A DNA stretch of 64,000 nucleotides from Methylosinus sp. H3A (lineage in GTDB: Bacteria; Pseudomonadota; Alphaproteobacteria; Rhizobiales; Beijerinckiaceae): the NCBI RefSeq assembly GCF_015709455.1, contig NZ_JADNQW010000005.1, forward strand, positions 3,616,001 to 3,680,000, in the 5' to 3' direction. Under the pieces are notes generated by a model. The model was not told where the DNA came from. It did no database searches and worked only from the letters and a program-made list of their open reading frames with translations. A program made the position numbers and the translations under genes. How positions within the stretch are numbered: the first letter of the stretch is position 1; every line of letters starts with the position of its first letter. This document shows, one piece after another, positions 28,458 through 37,615 of the stretch.

Positions 28458-29531
28458 CTATCGCCTCGCCGCTTCTTCGAGATCGGCGAAGATCGACAGA
28501 ATGAGCCCTCGCTTGTCGAAATTGAAGACTTCCGTATCGCGCGCCGCCTCCGTTATGCGCTCCCAGGCGCGCGCATAAGGGGCGAGGTTGGCCGCGCTCG
28601 CGCCCTCGCCCGCTTTCGACCGAATAATTCGGTCGAGAAAGCGATAGAGGCCGCTCATGAAGGTCTCATAGGCGTGCTCATTGTCACGCCCGGCGAGTCG
28701 GTCGGCGAGTGAATGCACGGCGAGCCAATCGACCTGCGGCAGGCGCGCGAACATCGCCCGCAGCGCCGCGTCGAAAGCGACACCGTCGCCATCCAGCAGC
28801 CGCAGCGCCTCGCGGACGGAGCCCTCCGCTCCCTCCGCTGCGCCGGAGAGCGTCGCTTCCGGCAGCTCGCTCCAGGGCGCGCCGAGCGCGCGGATCGCGG
28901 CGACGACGTCCGGCTCGGCGAGCGGGCCGAGCGTGAGCTTGCGGCAGCGCGAGCGGATCGTCGGCAGAACGCGTCCCGGCTGATGCGCGACGAGCAGGAA
29001 CAGCGAGCGCTCCGGCGGCTCCTCTATGAGCTTCAAAAGGGCGTTGGCGCTGGAGCGGTTGAGATCGTCGACGCAATCCACAATGGCGACGCGCCAGCCG
29101 CCTTCGCCCGAGCTCTGATGGAAGAGATGGATCAGCCGCCGCACATCCTCGATGCGGATTTCGGTGAAATGCTTCTTGGTCTTCTCGTTCCACTCGCGGC
29201 GCAGCAGAAAAAGATCGGGCAGAGCCAGCGCCGCGATGCGCCGGCTGACGGCGCTCTCCTCGCCGACGAAGAGTGACCGGGCGCTCGCCGCCTCCGGCGT
29301 GGACGGGTCGGGATGCGCCAGCAGAAAGCGCGCGAGGCGCCAGGCGAGCGTCGCCTTGCCGATTCCCTCGGGCCCGCCGATGAGAATGGCTTGGGGCAGC
29401 TTGCCGCGCCGAAAAGCGTCGACGAGCTCGCTCTCGGCGCCGGCATGGCCGAGCAGCGCATGGGTTTCGCGGGGATGCGGCGCATCGGCGAAGCGGTCGC
29501 TCTCCGGCGGGGCCTCTACGTCGCGCTTCAC
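28458..29531 (-). CDS. holB: DNA polymerase III subunit delta prime
   Basis: 357 residues from GTG 29531, which overlaps the tmk stop as GTGA; upstream in-frame codons lie inside tmk. Clamp-loader AAA+ subunit: LPQAILIGGPEGIGKATLAW (Walker A-like), VAIVDCVDDLNRSSANALLK (Walker B region with Asp but modified acidic box), IRSRCRKLTLGPLAEPDVV (SRC arginine-finger motif). The four zinc-binding cysteines of enterobacterial delta prime are not evident, as in many alphaproteobacteria. Part of dac-tmk-holB with 4-nt overlaps at each junction. Confidence 0.95.
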   Translation of the reverse strand: MKRDVEAPPESDRFADAPHPRETHALLGHAGAESELVDAFRRGKLPQAILIGGPEGIGKATLAWRLARFLLAHPDPSTPEAASARSLFVGEESAVSRRIAALALPDLFLLRREWNEKTKKHFTEIRIEDVRRLIHLFHQSSGEGGWRVAIVDCVDDLNRSSANALLKLIEEPPERSLFLLVAHQPGRVLPTIRSRCRKLTLGPLAEPDVVAAIRALGAPWSELPEATLSGAAEGAEGSVREALRLLDGDGVAFDAALRAMFARLPQVDWLAVHSLADRLAGRDNEHAYETFMSGLYRFLDRIIRSKAGEGASAANLAPYARAWERITEAARDTEVFNFDKRGLILSIFADLEEAARR

Positions 29532-30247
29532 GCAATCAGGCTCTGGAGAGGAACGACGATTTCGGGTCGAAAAAAGCGCGCTTCGACGACATGCCAAATG
29601 GCTTCGGCCACCTCCTGCTCCGGCGCCAGCGCGTCGACGACGCAGCAGCGGCCCGGCTCGCTCGCGGCTATGTCGAGATAGGCCTGGCGCAGGCCGCGGT
29701 GGAACTCCAGCCCCTCGCGTTCGAAGCGGTCGGCGGCCTCGTCCGGGGCTCGGCGCCGTTTGGCGCGCTCAAGGCCGGTCTCGGGCGGCAGATCGAGGAT
29801 GATGGTCAGGTCCGGCGAGGAGCCCATCAGCGCGACGCGCTCGAGCAGAGCGATGAGCCGCGGATCGACGCCGCCGCGCGCGCCCTGATAGGCGCGCGTC
29901 GAATCGGCGAAACGGTCGCAAATCACCCAGGCGCCGCGCGCCAGCGCCGGCTTGATCAGCCGGTCCAGATGATCGATTCGCGCCGCCGAGAATAAAATCG
30001 CCTCGCCGAGCGGGCCGAGCGAGGCCGCCTTGCCGCCGAGCAGCGCCTCGCGCAACACTTCGGCATGCGGCGAGCCGCCGGGCTCGCGCGTCGCGATCGC
30101 CTCCACGCCTTTTTGCGCGAGACGTTCCTGCAGCCGGCGCATCTGCGTCGACTTGCCGGCCCCCTCGCCGCCCTCGAGCGTGATGAACTTGCCGGCCTGG
30201 CCCTTTTCCTGCCCACGCGCCGGGCCGAGCGGCGGCTCTGCGCTCAT
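29528..30247 (-). CDS. tmk: thymidylate kinase
   Basis: 239 residues. P-loop ITLEGGEGAGKSTQMRRLQE, DR motif ARGAWVICDRFADSTRAYQG, and lid DLPPETGLERAKRRRA. Phosphorylates dTMP to dTDP. The 18 residues before the P-loop domain (PPLGPARGQEKGQAG) are an extra tail, so the true start could be slightly downstream, but the ATG at 30247 overlaps the dac stop by 4 nt, which supports it. Sits between dac and holB as in Hyphomicrobiales. Confidence 0.95.
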   Translation of the reverse strand: MSAEPPLGPARGQEKGQAGKFITLEGGEGAGKSTQMRRLQERLAQKGVEAIATREPGGSPHAEVLREALLGGKAASLGPLGEAILFSAARIDHLDRLIKPALARGAWVICDRFADSTRAYQGARGGVDPRLIALLERVALMGSSPDLTIILDLPPETGLERAKRRRAPDEAADRFEREGLEFHRGLRQAYLDIAASEPGRCCVVDALAPEQEVAEAIWHVVEARFFRPEIVVPLQSLIA

Positions 30248-31449
30248 TGCTTCTTCGACAGCTTGTTGTGAATGGCGCCGGCCGCATATTCATAGGCCGC
30301 GTCGAAAGCGCGGCTCGCGAGCGAGCCTTTCTCTATCGTCTCGGCGGCTTCCAGCGGCTGCTCGAGCACGACCGTCGCGCCGCGGCGGATCTCCAGCTTG
30401 GCGACCTTGGTTCCCGCCTCGACCGGCGCGATCAGCGGCCCCTCATAGACGATCTTGCCGGTGAGCTTTTCGGAGCCGCCGCGCTGAAGCAGCACTTTGA
30501 CGTCGCTCGGCGAGGTCAGCGGCACGGAGCCCGCGGTTCCGCCATAGACCTGCGCGGAGCCGACCGCCTCATTGGCCTTGAACAGCGATTTCTCCTCGAA
30601 ATTGCGGAAGCCCCATTGCAGAAGCTTGCGCGCCTCCTCGGCCCGGTCCTTGGCCGTGTGCAGTCCATAGACGGCGACGATGAGACGCCGGTCGTCCTGC
30701 ACGGCGGAGCCGACCATGCCAAAGCCGGAATCATCGATATTGCCGGTCTTCAACCCATCCGCGCCAATGCTCATGGTGAGCAGCGGATTGCGGTTCTGCT
30801 GGCGGATCTTGTTCCAGGTGAACTCCTTCTCGCCGAAATAGCGATAGAGGTCCGGATAGGTCTTGATGAGATGCGCGGAGAGCTGGACCATCTCGCGCGG
30901 CGTGACCTTCTGGTCCGGTCCCGCCTGGCCCCAGGGATTGCCGAAGATCGATTTGGTCATGCCGAGCTCGGAGGCGCGCTTGTTCATGCGGCCGACGAAG
31001 GCCTCCTCGGACCCCGCGACGCCCTCCGCCAGCGTGATGGCCGCGTCATTGCCGGAATCGATCACCAGGCCGCGGATCAGATCCTCCACCCGCGGCTTGC
31101 TGTTGACGGCGAGGAACATCGCCGAGCCGCCGGCCGGCGCGCCGCCGCTACGCCAGGCGTGCTCGGAGACGGTGAACTCGTCGTCGAGCTTCAGCCGTCC
31201 CTCGGCGATCTCGTGGAACACGATCTCGGCGGTCATGATCTTCACCGTCGAGGCGGGCGTCACATATTCGTCGGCGCCCTTCTCGAGCAGCACCGTATGC
31301 GTTCCCGCGTCCACGAGAATTGCGCGTGGCGCGCTGGTCTGGAAACCTTCGGCGAAGACCGCCGACGGCGCGATGAGGGAGACCGCCAAGGCCATGCCGA
31401 GCTGGACTTTGCCGAGGCAGAGGAGGGATTTGGGAAGGGAGACAGGCAC
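30244..31449 (-). CDS. D-alanyl-D-alanine carboxypeptidase (PBP5/6 type)
   Basis: 401 residues from GTG 31449, which places a signal peptide (LGMALAVSLIAPSAVFA, cleavage before EGFQT) close to the start; an ATG at 31503 would add a charged 18-residue stretch. Serine transpeptidase-fold motifs are STVK (nucleophile Ser), SGN in GLVIDSGNDAAITLAE, and KTGN in ADGLKTGNIDDSGF. The C-terminal beta domain and an amphipathic end (DAAYEYAAGAIHNKLSKKQ) match membrane-attached PBP5/DacC. Trims peptidoglycan pentapeptides. Downstream of rlpA, upstream of tmk. Confidence 0.95.
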   Translation of the reverse strand: MPVSLPKSLLCLGKVQLGMALAVSLIAPSAVFAEGFQTSAPRAILVDAGTHTVLLEKGADEYVTPASTVKIMTAEIVFHEIAEGRLKLDDEFTVSEHAWRSGGAPAGGSAMFLAVNSKPRVEDLIRGLVIDSGNDAAITLAEGVAGSEEAFVGRMNKRASELGMTKSIFGNPWGQAGPDQKVTPREMVQLSAHLIKTYPDLYRYFGEKEFTWNKIRQQNRNPLLTMSIGADGLKTGNIDDSGFGMVGSAVQDDRRLIVAVYGLHTAKDRAEEARKLLQWGFRNFEEKSLFKANEAVGSAQVYGGTAGSVPLTSPSDVKVLLQRGGSEKLTGKIVYEGPLIAPVEAGTKVAKLEIRRGATVVLEQPLEAAETIEKGSLASRAFDAAYEYAAGAIHNKLSKKQ

Positions 31450-31586
31450 GCGTCTTTCGCCTTCTTCGAATCGCCGTCGGAGCGCGTCGACGGCCCCACG
31501 CAATGAGTTCCGCTAAAATGTGGCGCGTTGGGCCGCAGAAAGCAACGGCCTCGCGCTGCGCTCGGTCGGTAGGACCGCCGTCGAGG

Positions 31587-32555
31587 TTAATTGAGTGCTT
31601 GTCTCAGCCGAGCGCTGCGGGCGGGCGCCGTCCCGAGGTCGAAGGGCCGCGACGGCGGCAGCGGCGCGCTCTTGGCCATGGCCAGCGCCTTGGCCGAAAT
31701 GGGCGTCGGAATGGTCGAGACCGGCTCTTTCTCGGCGGCGCGCGCCTCGGAGTGGCGCGGGCTCTCGGACTCGCGCGCTTCGGCGCGGGGCGTGATCTCC
31801 TCGTCCCTCGCCTCGGCCCGGGACGTCGTCGCGCGTTCGGCGCGCTCGGGCTGCGCCTCCTCCGCGCGCTCGAGCCGGGCGACGCGGTTCGGCGGCTCGC
31901 GAAGATTGGTCGCCACCATGATCGGCGCGCCGCCGGGCAGCGTCGCGGGCCTGCCGTCCTCGCGCAAAGTCGCGAGCAGCTTGGCGTCGTCGGAGCCAGC
32001 GAGCGCGGCGTGGCCGACATAATCGACCTTCACCCGCGCCGTGCCGACACGGTGGAAATCGAGCGCCTCGGCGACGCGTTGCGACACATCCATCACGCGC
32101 CCGCCGTGATATGGGCCGCGGTCGTTGACGCGCACGATCATCGAGCGATGATTGCGAAGATTGGTGACGCGCGCATAGCTCGGCAGCGGCATGGTCGGAT
32201 GCGCGGCGCTGATCGAGGCGAGGTCGAAGACTTCGCCATTCGCCGTTTTACGTCCGTGAAAATCCGATCCATACCAGGAGGCGAGGCCGACGGCCGAATA
32301 GGAGCGCTCGCTCGGATAATAGGTCTTTCCGGCGATCTGATAGGGCTTGCCCACCATGTAATAGCCGCCGCCCCGCGGCACCTCCTCGCCATCGGCGACG
32401 ACGCGCGGGCTCGGCGCGACGCCATAGCGCGGATCGACCTGCGAACGCGCCATCCGCTGCGCCACGGGCGGCGCGGACGAGCACCCCGCAAGCGCGCAGA
32501 GGCCCAGAAGCACGAAGGAATTGCGAAAGTCCGGCAGTTTTGATCTCGATCGCAT
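31587..32555 (-). CDS. rlpA: RlpA-like lipoprotein, double-psi beta-barrel
   Basis: 322 residues from ATG 32555. Lipobox LCALAGC with lipidated Cys25. The RlpA domain runs about 80-180: SAVGLASWYGSDFHGRKTAN, MPLPSYARVTNLRNHRSMIV, RVNDRGPYHGGRVMDVSQRV. RlpA proteins are septal lytic transglycosylases acting on denuded glycan, though activity varies by species. The C-terminal 100 residues are a low-complexity Arg/Glu/Ala tail without an SPOR domain. The next genes on the strand (dac, tmk, holB) complete the conserved envelope/replication block. Confidence 0.92.
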   Translation of the reverse strand: MRSRSKLPDFRNSFVLLGLCALAGCSSAPPVAQRMARSQVDPRYGVAPSPRVVADGEEVPRGGGYYMVGKPYQIAGKTYYPSERSYSAVGLASWYGSDFHGRKTANGEVFDLASISAAHPTMPLPSYARVTNLRNHRSMIVRVNDRGPYHGGRVMDVSQRVAEALDFHRVGTARVKVDYVGHAALAGSDDAKLLATLREDGRPATLPGGAPIMVATNLREPPNRVARLERAEEAQPERAERATTSRAEARDEEITPRAEARESESPRHSEARAAEKEPVSTIPTPISAKALAMAKSAPLPPSRPFDLGTAPARSARLRQALN

Positions 32556-32828
32556 GTCAGGGGCGCATTCGCTCGAAATGGGGGACGGTTCGCTTCGCTC
32601 CCGCGGCCTTGCGGGACCACGCTTGCGGGGCTCCGAAAACCACGAGGTCGGCGCGACCGCACGCCTCAATGTCTCGCGCCCGAATTACTCGAGAGTTAAC
32701 GCGCCTCGCGCTCCCTCTCCCGCATCCTCGAGCTTCGCCATGAGAAGGGTCGATTGCGACAAAAATGCGACGCGACGGACCCGGCTCGCCGCGCAGAGGC
32801 CGCGGAATCGCCGGGCGTAGCGCCGCGT

Positions 32829-34691
32829 TCACCATGTTTGGCGATCCGGGACGGCGAGATCGACGATGCGCGTCTCCACCCGCTCCGATCCACGAAACAC
32901 ATTCGTTCCCAGTCGCGCAGCGACATGCAGCCGCCGTCCGCGACCCTCGAGCAGCGCGTCGCCGATCGCCGTTCCCGCCACGCGAAAGGCGATGGCGTCG
33001 AGCCGCGCCCCGTCGCCCGATTGAAACCGCGCCCGCACATGGGACGCGCCGATGAGCGCCGCATCGACGATGCGATGGTCCGGAAATATGAAGAGCGGCT
33101 CCGGATTGCCGGCGCCGAACGGCCCCGCCCGCTCGAGCTCGCGGGCGAATTCGACGCTCGCGCCGCGCGCCGTCAGCGCGCCGTCGACGAGCAGCGCGTC
33201 GGCGTCGCGGGCGCGCTCGACATCCTCTTGCAGCGCGTCGTTCATAAAGGCGCGGAACGCCTCGATTCGCTCGCTCGCCAGCGTGACGCCGGCCGCCATG
33301 GCGTGCCCGCCGCCTTTCTGGAGCAGGCCCTCCTCGACGGCGAGCCGCACCGTGCGACCGAGGTCGACGCCACTCGTGCCTCTACCTGAGCCTGAACAGA
33401 TTTCACCTGTCTTTGCAATGACAAAGGCGGGAATCTTGAACTTGTCCTTGAGCCTCGAGGCGACGATTCCGACAATGCCCGGATGCCATCCCTCGGCCGC
33501 CACGACGAGGCAGGAGAGGCGATTGGAGCGCATGAGCTGCCGGTCCGCCTCGGCCTCGGCCTCCTCGAGAGTGGCCTTCTCCAGCGCCTGGCGCTCGACA
33601 TTCAGCCGGTCGAGTTCGGCGGCGATGCGGGCGGCCTCGACAGGGTCACACAGCGTCAGCAGCCGCGCGCCGAGCGCCGCATCGCCGATGCGCCCGCCGG
33701 CGTTTATGCGCGGGCCCAGCACGAAGCCGAGGTGATAGGCCCGCGGCGGGCCGTCCACGCGCGCTGCGTCGAGCAGCGCCGAAAGACCGATCCGCGCCCG
33801 GCCCCGCATGACGGCGAGGCCCTTCACCACAAAGGCGCGATTGAGGCCGTGCAGCCGCGCGACATCGGCGATCGTCGCCAGGGCGACGAGATCGAGGCCC
33901 GCGAGCAGGTCCGGCTGCGGCCGCGCGCTGGTCCAATGCCCGCGGCGGCGCAGCTCGCGCGCCAGCGCCGCGAGCGCGAGAAAGGCCACGCCGGCCGCGC
34001 AGAGATGGCCGAGGCCGGAGAGATCGTCGGCGCGATTGGGGTTGACGACGATGGCGTCCGGCAAAACCTCCGGCGCCTGATGGTGATCGATGACGATGAC
34101 GTCGAGCCCCAACGCGCGCCCGGAGGCGAGCGCGGCGTGGCTCGTCGTCCCGCAGTCGAGCGTCACCAGCAGGCTCGCGCCTCGCGCCCTCAGCTCCGCG
34201 ATCGCCTCGGCGTTGGGGCCATAGCCTTCGAGAATGCGGTCGGGAATGTGGAGAAAGGGCCGCGGGCAGCCCGCCGCCTCCAGAAATTCGACGAAAAGCG
34301 CCGAGGAGGTCGCGCCGTCGACGTCATAATCGCCGAAAATGGCGATTTGCTCGCGGGTCTCGACCGCCCGCGCCAGACGCTCGACGGCGGCGTCCATGTC
34401 CTGCAGCAGCAGCGGGTCCGGCATGAGCGCGCGCAGGGTCGGGTCGAGAAAAGCGGCGGCCGTCTCCTGCGTCACGCCCCGCCCCGCCAGCACGCGCGCG
34501 AGGGCGTCGCCATGGCCGTGAATCTGCGCGATGGCGGCGGCCTGGGCCTCGTCATGCGGCCGCAGGCGCGCGCGCCAGGCGCGGCCCGAAATGGAGCGCT
34601 CGACCCCGAGGTAGGGCGGTCGGTCGCTCCCGGCGATTTTATCCAGCATCCAGGGCCCGGCGACGAAAAGAGAATCGTTGCTGAAAAGCAT
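32829..34691 (-). CDS. recJ: single-stranded-DNA-specific exonuclease RecJ
   Basis: 620 residues from ATG 34691. ATGs at 34715 and 34649 are in frame and no ribosome site decides; homologues usually start just before the LGVERS segment, which favours the downstream ones. DHH-family motifs: FGDYDVDGATSSALFVEFLE, LVTLDCGTTSHAAL, VIDHHQAPEVLPDAIVVNPN, and the C-terminal DHHA1 motif LQKGGGHAMAAGVTLASERI. An Mn-dependent 5'-3' exonuclease in recombination and mismatch repair. Divergent from the epimerase gene; a 273-nt gap to rlpA shows nothing recognisable. Confidence 0.94.
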   Translation of the reverse strand: MLFSNDSLFVAGPWMLDKIAGSDRPPYLGVERSISGRAWRARLRPHDEAQAAAIAQIHGHGDALARVLAGRGVTQETAAAFLDPTLRALMPDPLLLQDMDAAVERLARAVETREQIAIFGDYDVDGATSSALFVEFLEAAGCPRPFLHIPDRILEGYGPNAEAIAELRARGASLLVTLDCGTTSHAALASGRALGLDVIVIDHHQAPEVLPDAIVVNPNRADDLSGLGHLCAAGVAFLALAALARELRRRGHWTSARPQPDLLAGLDLVALATIADVARLHGLNRAFVVKGLAVMRGRARIGLSALLDAARVDGPPRAYHLGFVLGPRINAGGRIGDAALGARLLTLCDPVEAARIAAELDRLNVERQALEKATLEEAEAEADRQLMRSNRLSCLVVAAEGWHPGIVGIVASRLKDKFKIPAFVIAKTGEICSGSGRGTSGVDLGRTVRLAVEEGLLQKGGGHAMAAGVTLASERIEAFRAFMNDALQEDVERARDADALLVDGALTARGASVEFARELERAGPFGAGNPEPLFIFPDHRIVDAALIGASHVRARFQSGDGARLDAIAFRVAGTAIGDALLEGRGRRLHVAARLGTNVFRGSERVETRIVDLAVPDRQTW

Positions 34692-34717
34692 CGCGGCGTG
34701 GGTCCGGCGGGTCAATG

Positions 34718-34739
34718 CGGTGGAGAAGCGTCTCCACCG
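34718..34739. repeat. perfect 9-bp hairpin upstream of recJ
   Basis: CGGTGGAGA (34718-34726), loop AGCG, TCTCCACCG (34731-34739), followed by TTCTT on the plus strand. It lies in the divergent region between recJ and the epimerase gene, so it is more likely an operator or leader hairpin than a terminator for a real upstream gene. Confidence 0.45.
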
Positions 34740-34822
34740 TTCTTACGTCCTTCACCGTCCGCAGAAGGCGCAGCGCCCGCGCGCCCCTCCCTGGCCAGGG
34801 CCCCGCTCGCTACGATCGGCCC

Positions 34823-35704
34823 ATGAGCAATGTGATTCGTCTGCAGGCCGGCCCCGGCGACACGGCCGAAGTCTCTCCTCTCGGCGCCGAGCTCCTCTCG
34901 TGGCGCGCGGAAGGCGTCGACCTGATCTGGGAGCCGCAGCCCGAGGTCTGGCCGCAGACTGCGCCGCTGCTCTTTCCCGTGGTGGGCTGGACGCGCGACG
35001 GAATTCGCGTCGACGGCGCGCATTTCCCGCTCGGCCTGCACGGCTTCGCGCGGCATAAGCGCTTCGCGATCCGGGAGCGGTCGCCGGAGACGGTCTCTCT
35101 CGTGCTCGAGGAGGACGAGGACAGCCGTGCGCTCTATCCCTTCGCCTTTCGTCTCGAGGCGCATTTCGTCCTGAGGCCGGGCGAATTGCGCGTCTCGCTG
35201 AGCGCGACCAATCGCGACGCGCGGTCCCTGCCCTATGCGGTCGGACTCCATCCGGGATTTCGCTGGCCTCTCGGCGGCTCGGCCGCGCCGCATGCGATCC
35301 ATTTCGACGCGCCTGAGCAAGGCGAGGTTCCTGTCATCGCGCCCGGTGGCCTGCTCTCCTCCCACCGACGCGCCATCCCACTGGAAAATGGGCGGCTTCC
35401 GCTTTCCGCCGAGCTCCTCGAAAAGGAAGCGCTCTGCTTTCTGGGCGCGGCGAGCCGCCGTCTCTTTTACGACAATGGCGACGGGCTCGGGCTTTCGGTC
35501 GAGCTCGATGATTTTCCCCATATCGCGCTATGGGCGCTGCCGCCCGCGCCTTTCCTCTGCATAGAGGCCTGGACCGGGCACGGAGACCCGGAGGATTTTC
35601 GCGGCGATCTCTATGAGAAGCCCTCCATGCGAATCCTCGCCCCCGGCGAGAGCGCCGCGCATGCCGCAACTTTCCGCTTGGAGCGGCGGGAGGGAAGCGA
35701 ATAG
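34823..35704 (+). CDS. aldose 1-epimerase family protein
   Basis: 293 residues. Galactose-mutarotase fold: AEVSPLGAELLSWRAEGVDL, LFPVVGWTRDGIRVDGAHFP, GLHGFARHKRFAIRE (His in the active-site pair), PYAVGLHPGFRWPL (second His) and CIEAWTGHGDPEDF (base Glu region). Probably interconverts sugar anomers, perhaps phosphorylated ones as in YeaD; the substrate is unknown. ATG 34823 is preferred over upstream in-frame starts because it opens with the conserved VIRLQAG-type strand. Followed 68 nt later by cysK. Confidence 0.9.
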   Translation: MSNVIRLQAGPGDTAEVSPLGAELLSWRAEGVDLIWEPQPEVWPQTAPLLFPVVGWTRDGIRVDGAHFPLGLHGFARHKRFAIRERSPETVSLVLEEDEDSRALYPFAFRLEAHFVLRPGELRVSLSATNRDARSLPYAVGLHPGFRWPLGGSAAPHAIHFDAPEQGEVPVIAPGGLLSSHRRAIPLENGRLPLSAELLEKEALCFLGAASRRLFYDNGDGLGLSVELDDFPHIALWALPPAPFLCIEAWTGHGDPEDFRGDLYEKPSMRILAPGESAAHAATFRLERREGSE

Positions 35705-35772
35705 GAATAATCCTTGCTTCCCACTTTCTATCGGCTAGCGCGGATTAGTCGCGCGTAAAGGACGGGTCCGAC

Positions 35773-36804
35773 ATGAAATTCGCCGCCAATGTCATCGAAG
35801 CGATCGGCAACACTCCGCTCATCGAATTGAAGGCGGCGTCGAAGGCGACCGGCTGCCGCATTCTCGGCAAGGCGGAATTCATGAATCCGGGCGGCTCGGT
35901 GAAGGACCGCGCCGCGCTCTCCATCGTGCAGGCCGCCATCGCGGAAGGCTCGCTGAAGCCGGGCGGCACCATCGTCGAGGGCACGGCAGGCAATACGGGC
36001 ATCGGCCTCGCGCTGGTCGCCAATGCGCTGGGTTTCCGCACCGTCATCGTGATCCCAGAGACGCAGAGCCAGGAGAAGAAGGACACGCTGCGCCTGCAGG
36101 GCGCGCAGCTGGTCGAGGTGCCGGCGGTTCCCTACGCCAATCCCAATAATTATGTGAAGCTCTCGGGCCGCCTCGCCGAGCGTCTCGCCAAGGAGAGCCC
36201 GCAAGGGGCGATCTGGGCCAATCAATTCGACAATGTGGCCAATCGCGACGCCCATATTCGCGGCACCGGGCCGGAAATTTTTGCCGAGACCGACGGCGAG
36301 ATCGACGGATTCGTCTGTGCGGTGGGCACGGGCGGCACGCTCGCGGGCATCGGCATCGCGCTCAAGGAGCGCAAACCCTCCGTGAAGATCGCCATCGCTG
36401 ATCCGCTCGGCGCGGCGCTCTATTCCTATTACACGACCGGCGAGCTGAAGGCCTCGGGTTCCTCCATCACAGAGGGCATCGGGCAAGGCCGCATCACCGC
36501 CAATCTCGAGGACGCGCCCATCGATCTCGCCTATCAGATACCCGATACGGAGGCGTTGCCGATCATCTTCGATCTCGCCGAGAACGAAGGCCTGCTGCTC
36601 GGCGGCTCCTCGGGCGTCAATGTCGCCGGCGCGATCCGCCTCGCCAAGGAGCTGGGGCCGGGCCATACGATCGTGACCATCCTCGCCGATCTCGGCACGC
36701 GCTACGCGTCCAAGCTCTATAATCTCGAGTTTTTGCGCGGGCAGAATCTGCCGACGCCGCGCTGGCTCGAGTCGACGGGCAAGATCGATCCGGGATTTGT
36801 ATGA
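35773..36804 (+). CDS. cysK: cysteine synthase A
   Basis: 343 residues, fold type II PLP enzyme making cysteine from O-acetylserine and sulfide. PLP lysine Lys44 in FMNPGGSVKDRAAL; TIVEGTAGNTGIGLALVANA binds the substrate carboxylate; GTGGTLAGIG is the phosphate-binding loop; C-terminal GGSSGVNVAGAIRL. Slightly longer at the C-terminus (LEFLRGQNLPTPRWL) than E. coli CysK, as in many alphaproteobacteria. ATG preceded by AAAGGACGGG. It is a single gene; the next start is 100 nt away. Confidence 0.95.
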   Translation: MKFAANVIEAIGNTPLIELKAASKATGCRILGKAEFMNPGGSVKDRAALSIVQAAIAEGSLKPGGTIVEGTAGNTGIGLALVANALGFRTVIVIPETQSQEKKDTLRLQGAQLVEVPAVPYANPNNYVKLSGRLAERLAKESPQGAIWANQFDNVANRDAHIRGTGPEIFAETDGEIDGFVCAVGTGGTLAGIGIALKERKPSVKIAIADPLGAALYSYYTTGELKASGSSITEGIGQGRITANLEDAPIDLAYQIPDTEALPIIFDLAENEGLLLGGSSGVNVAGAIRLAKELGPGHTIVTILADLGTRYASKLYNLEFLRGQNLPTPRWLESTGKIDPGFV

Positions 36805-36904
36805 GCGGCGCCTCGCACGCCCGTGACTCCCGCTACGCCTCGCGATAATCTGACGCCCGCGCCGGACGCCGACGCAGGATTTGGATCGTTGCGGGATTTT
36901 CAAA

Positions 36905-37615
36905 ATGAGTTTCGACGCGGCGGAGCCGGCGGACATCGCCGATCGACGATTGTTTCGCCGCATGACGGCGATCGGCTTTCTTCTGTTTCTCGTTGTCTGG
37001 GCCTGCCTGCCGAATATCGGACCCGTCTTCCGAACCTATCATCTCGGGAGCGAGGTCATGGAGCCGACGATCGAATATGAGGAGGCGACGGTCTGGGCGA
37101 ACCGGCTCGCCTATGGTCTCGGGCCCTTCAGTTATGATTGGTTTCCACTCCCCCTCGCCGGCCGTTGGCCAGATCTTCTTCCGATGCGCGGCGACGTCAT
37201 CGTGTTCCGCTTGGAGGATGGCCGCGACATGGTGATGCGCGTGGTCGGACTGCCGGGCGACCGCGTGAGGCTGCTTCGCAACGAGCTGTGGATCAATGAG
37301 GCGCAGGTTCCGCGGCGCGTTCTCGACCGCCCGTCGGACGTGCCGGCGGAGGCCGATTGCGACAGCCGATTGGTCGAGGAGCGATTGCCCGAGGGGCGCA
37401 GCTTCACACATTACGAAAAGATCGTCTGCTCGGACAAGTCGACGCCGCCGCTGTCGACGACACCGATCGTCGAAGTCCCGGCGCGGCGCCTCTTCGTGCT
37501 CGGCGACAATCGCGACAATGCCGCGGATTCGCGCGTCGCGACGGAGGACGGGGGCGTCGGCCTCGTGCCGGTCGAGAGCATCGTCGGCCGCATCGAATTC
37601 GTCTACGACCGCTGA
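36905..37615 (+). CDS. signal peptidase I homologue lacking catalytic Ser and Lys
   Basis: 236 residues. One N-terminal membrane helix (MTAIGFLLFLVVWACLP), then S26 family boxes in order: HLGSEVMEPTIEYEEATVWA (box B), RGDVIVFRLEDGRDMVMRVV followed by GLPGDRVRLL (boxes C/D), and LFVLGDNRDNAADSRV (box E). The nucleophile position, normally Ser directly before Met-x-Pro-Thr, is Val, and the general base Lys before Arg-Val-Val-Gly is Met. Everything else is conserved, so the protein should fold but not cleave signal peptides in the usual way. ATG at 36905 follows a TTG alternative at 36881. Overlaps mobA by 13 nt, tail to tail. Confidence 0.85.
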   Translation: MSFDAAEPADIADRRLFRRMTAIGFLLFLVVWACLPNIGPVFRTYHLGSEVMEPTIEYEEATVWANRLAYGLGPFSYDWFPLPLAGRWPDLLPMRGDVIVFRLEDGRDMVMRVVGLPGDRVRLLRNELWINEAQVPRRVLDRPSDVPAEADCDSRLVEERLPEGRSFTHYEKIVCSDKSTPPLSTTPIVEVPARRLFVLGDNRDNAADSRVATEDGGVGLVPVESIVGRIEFVYDR

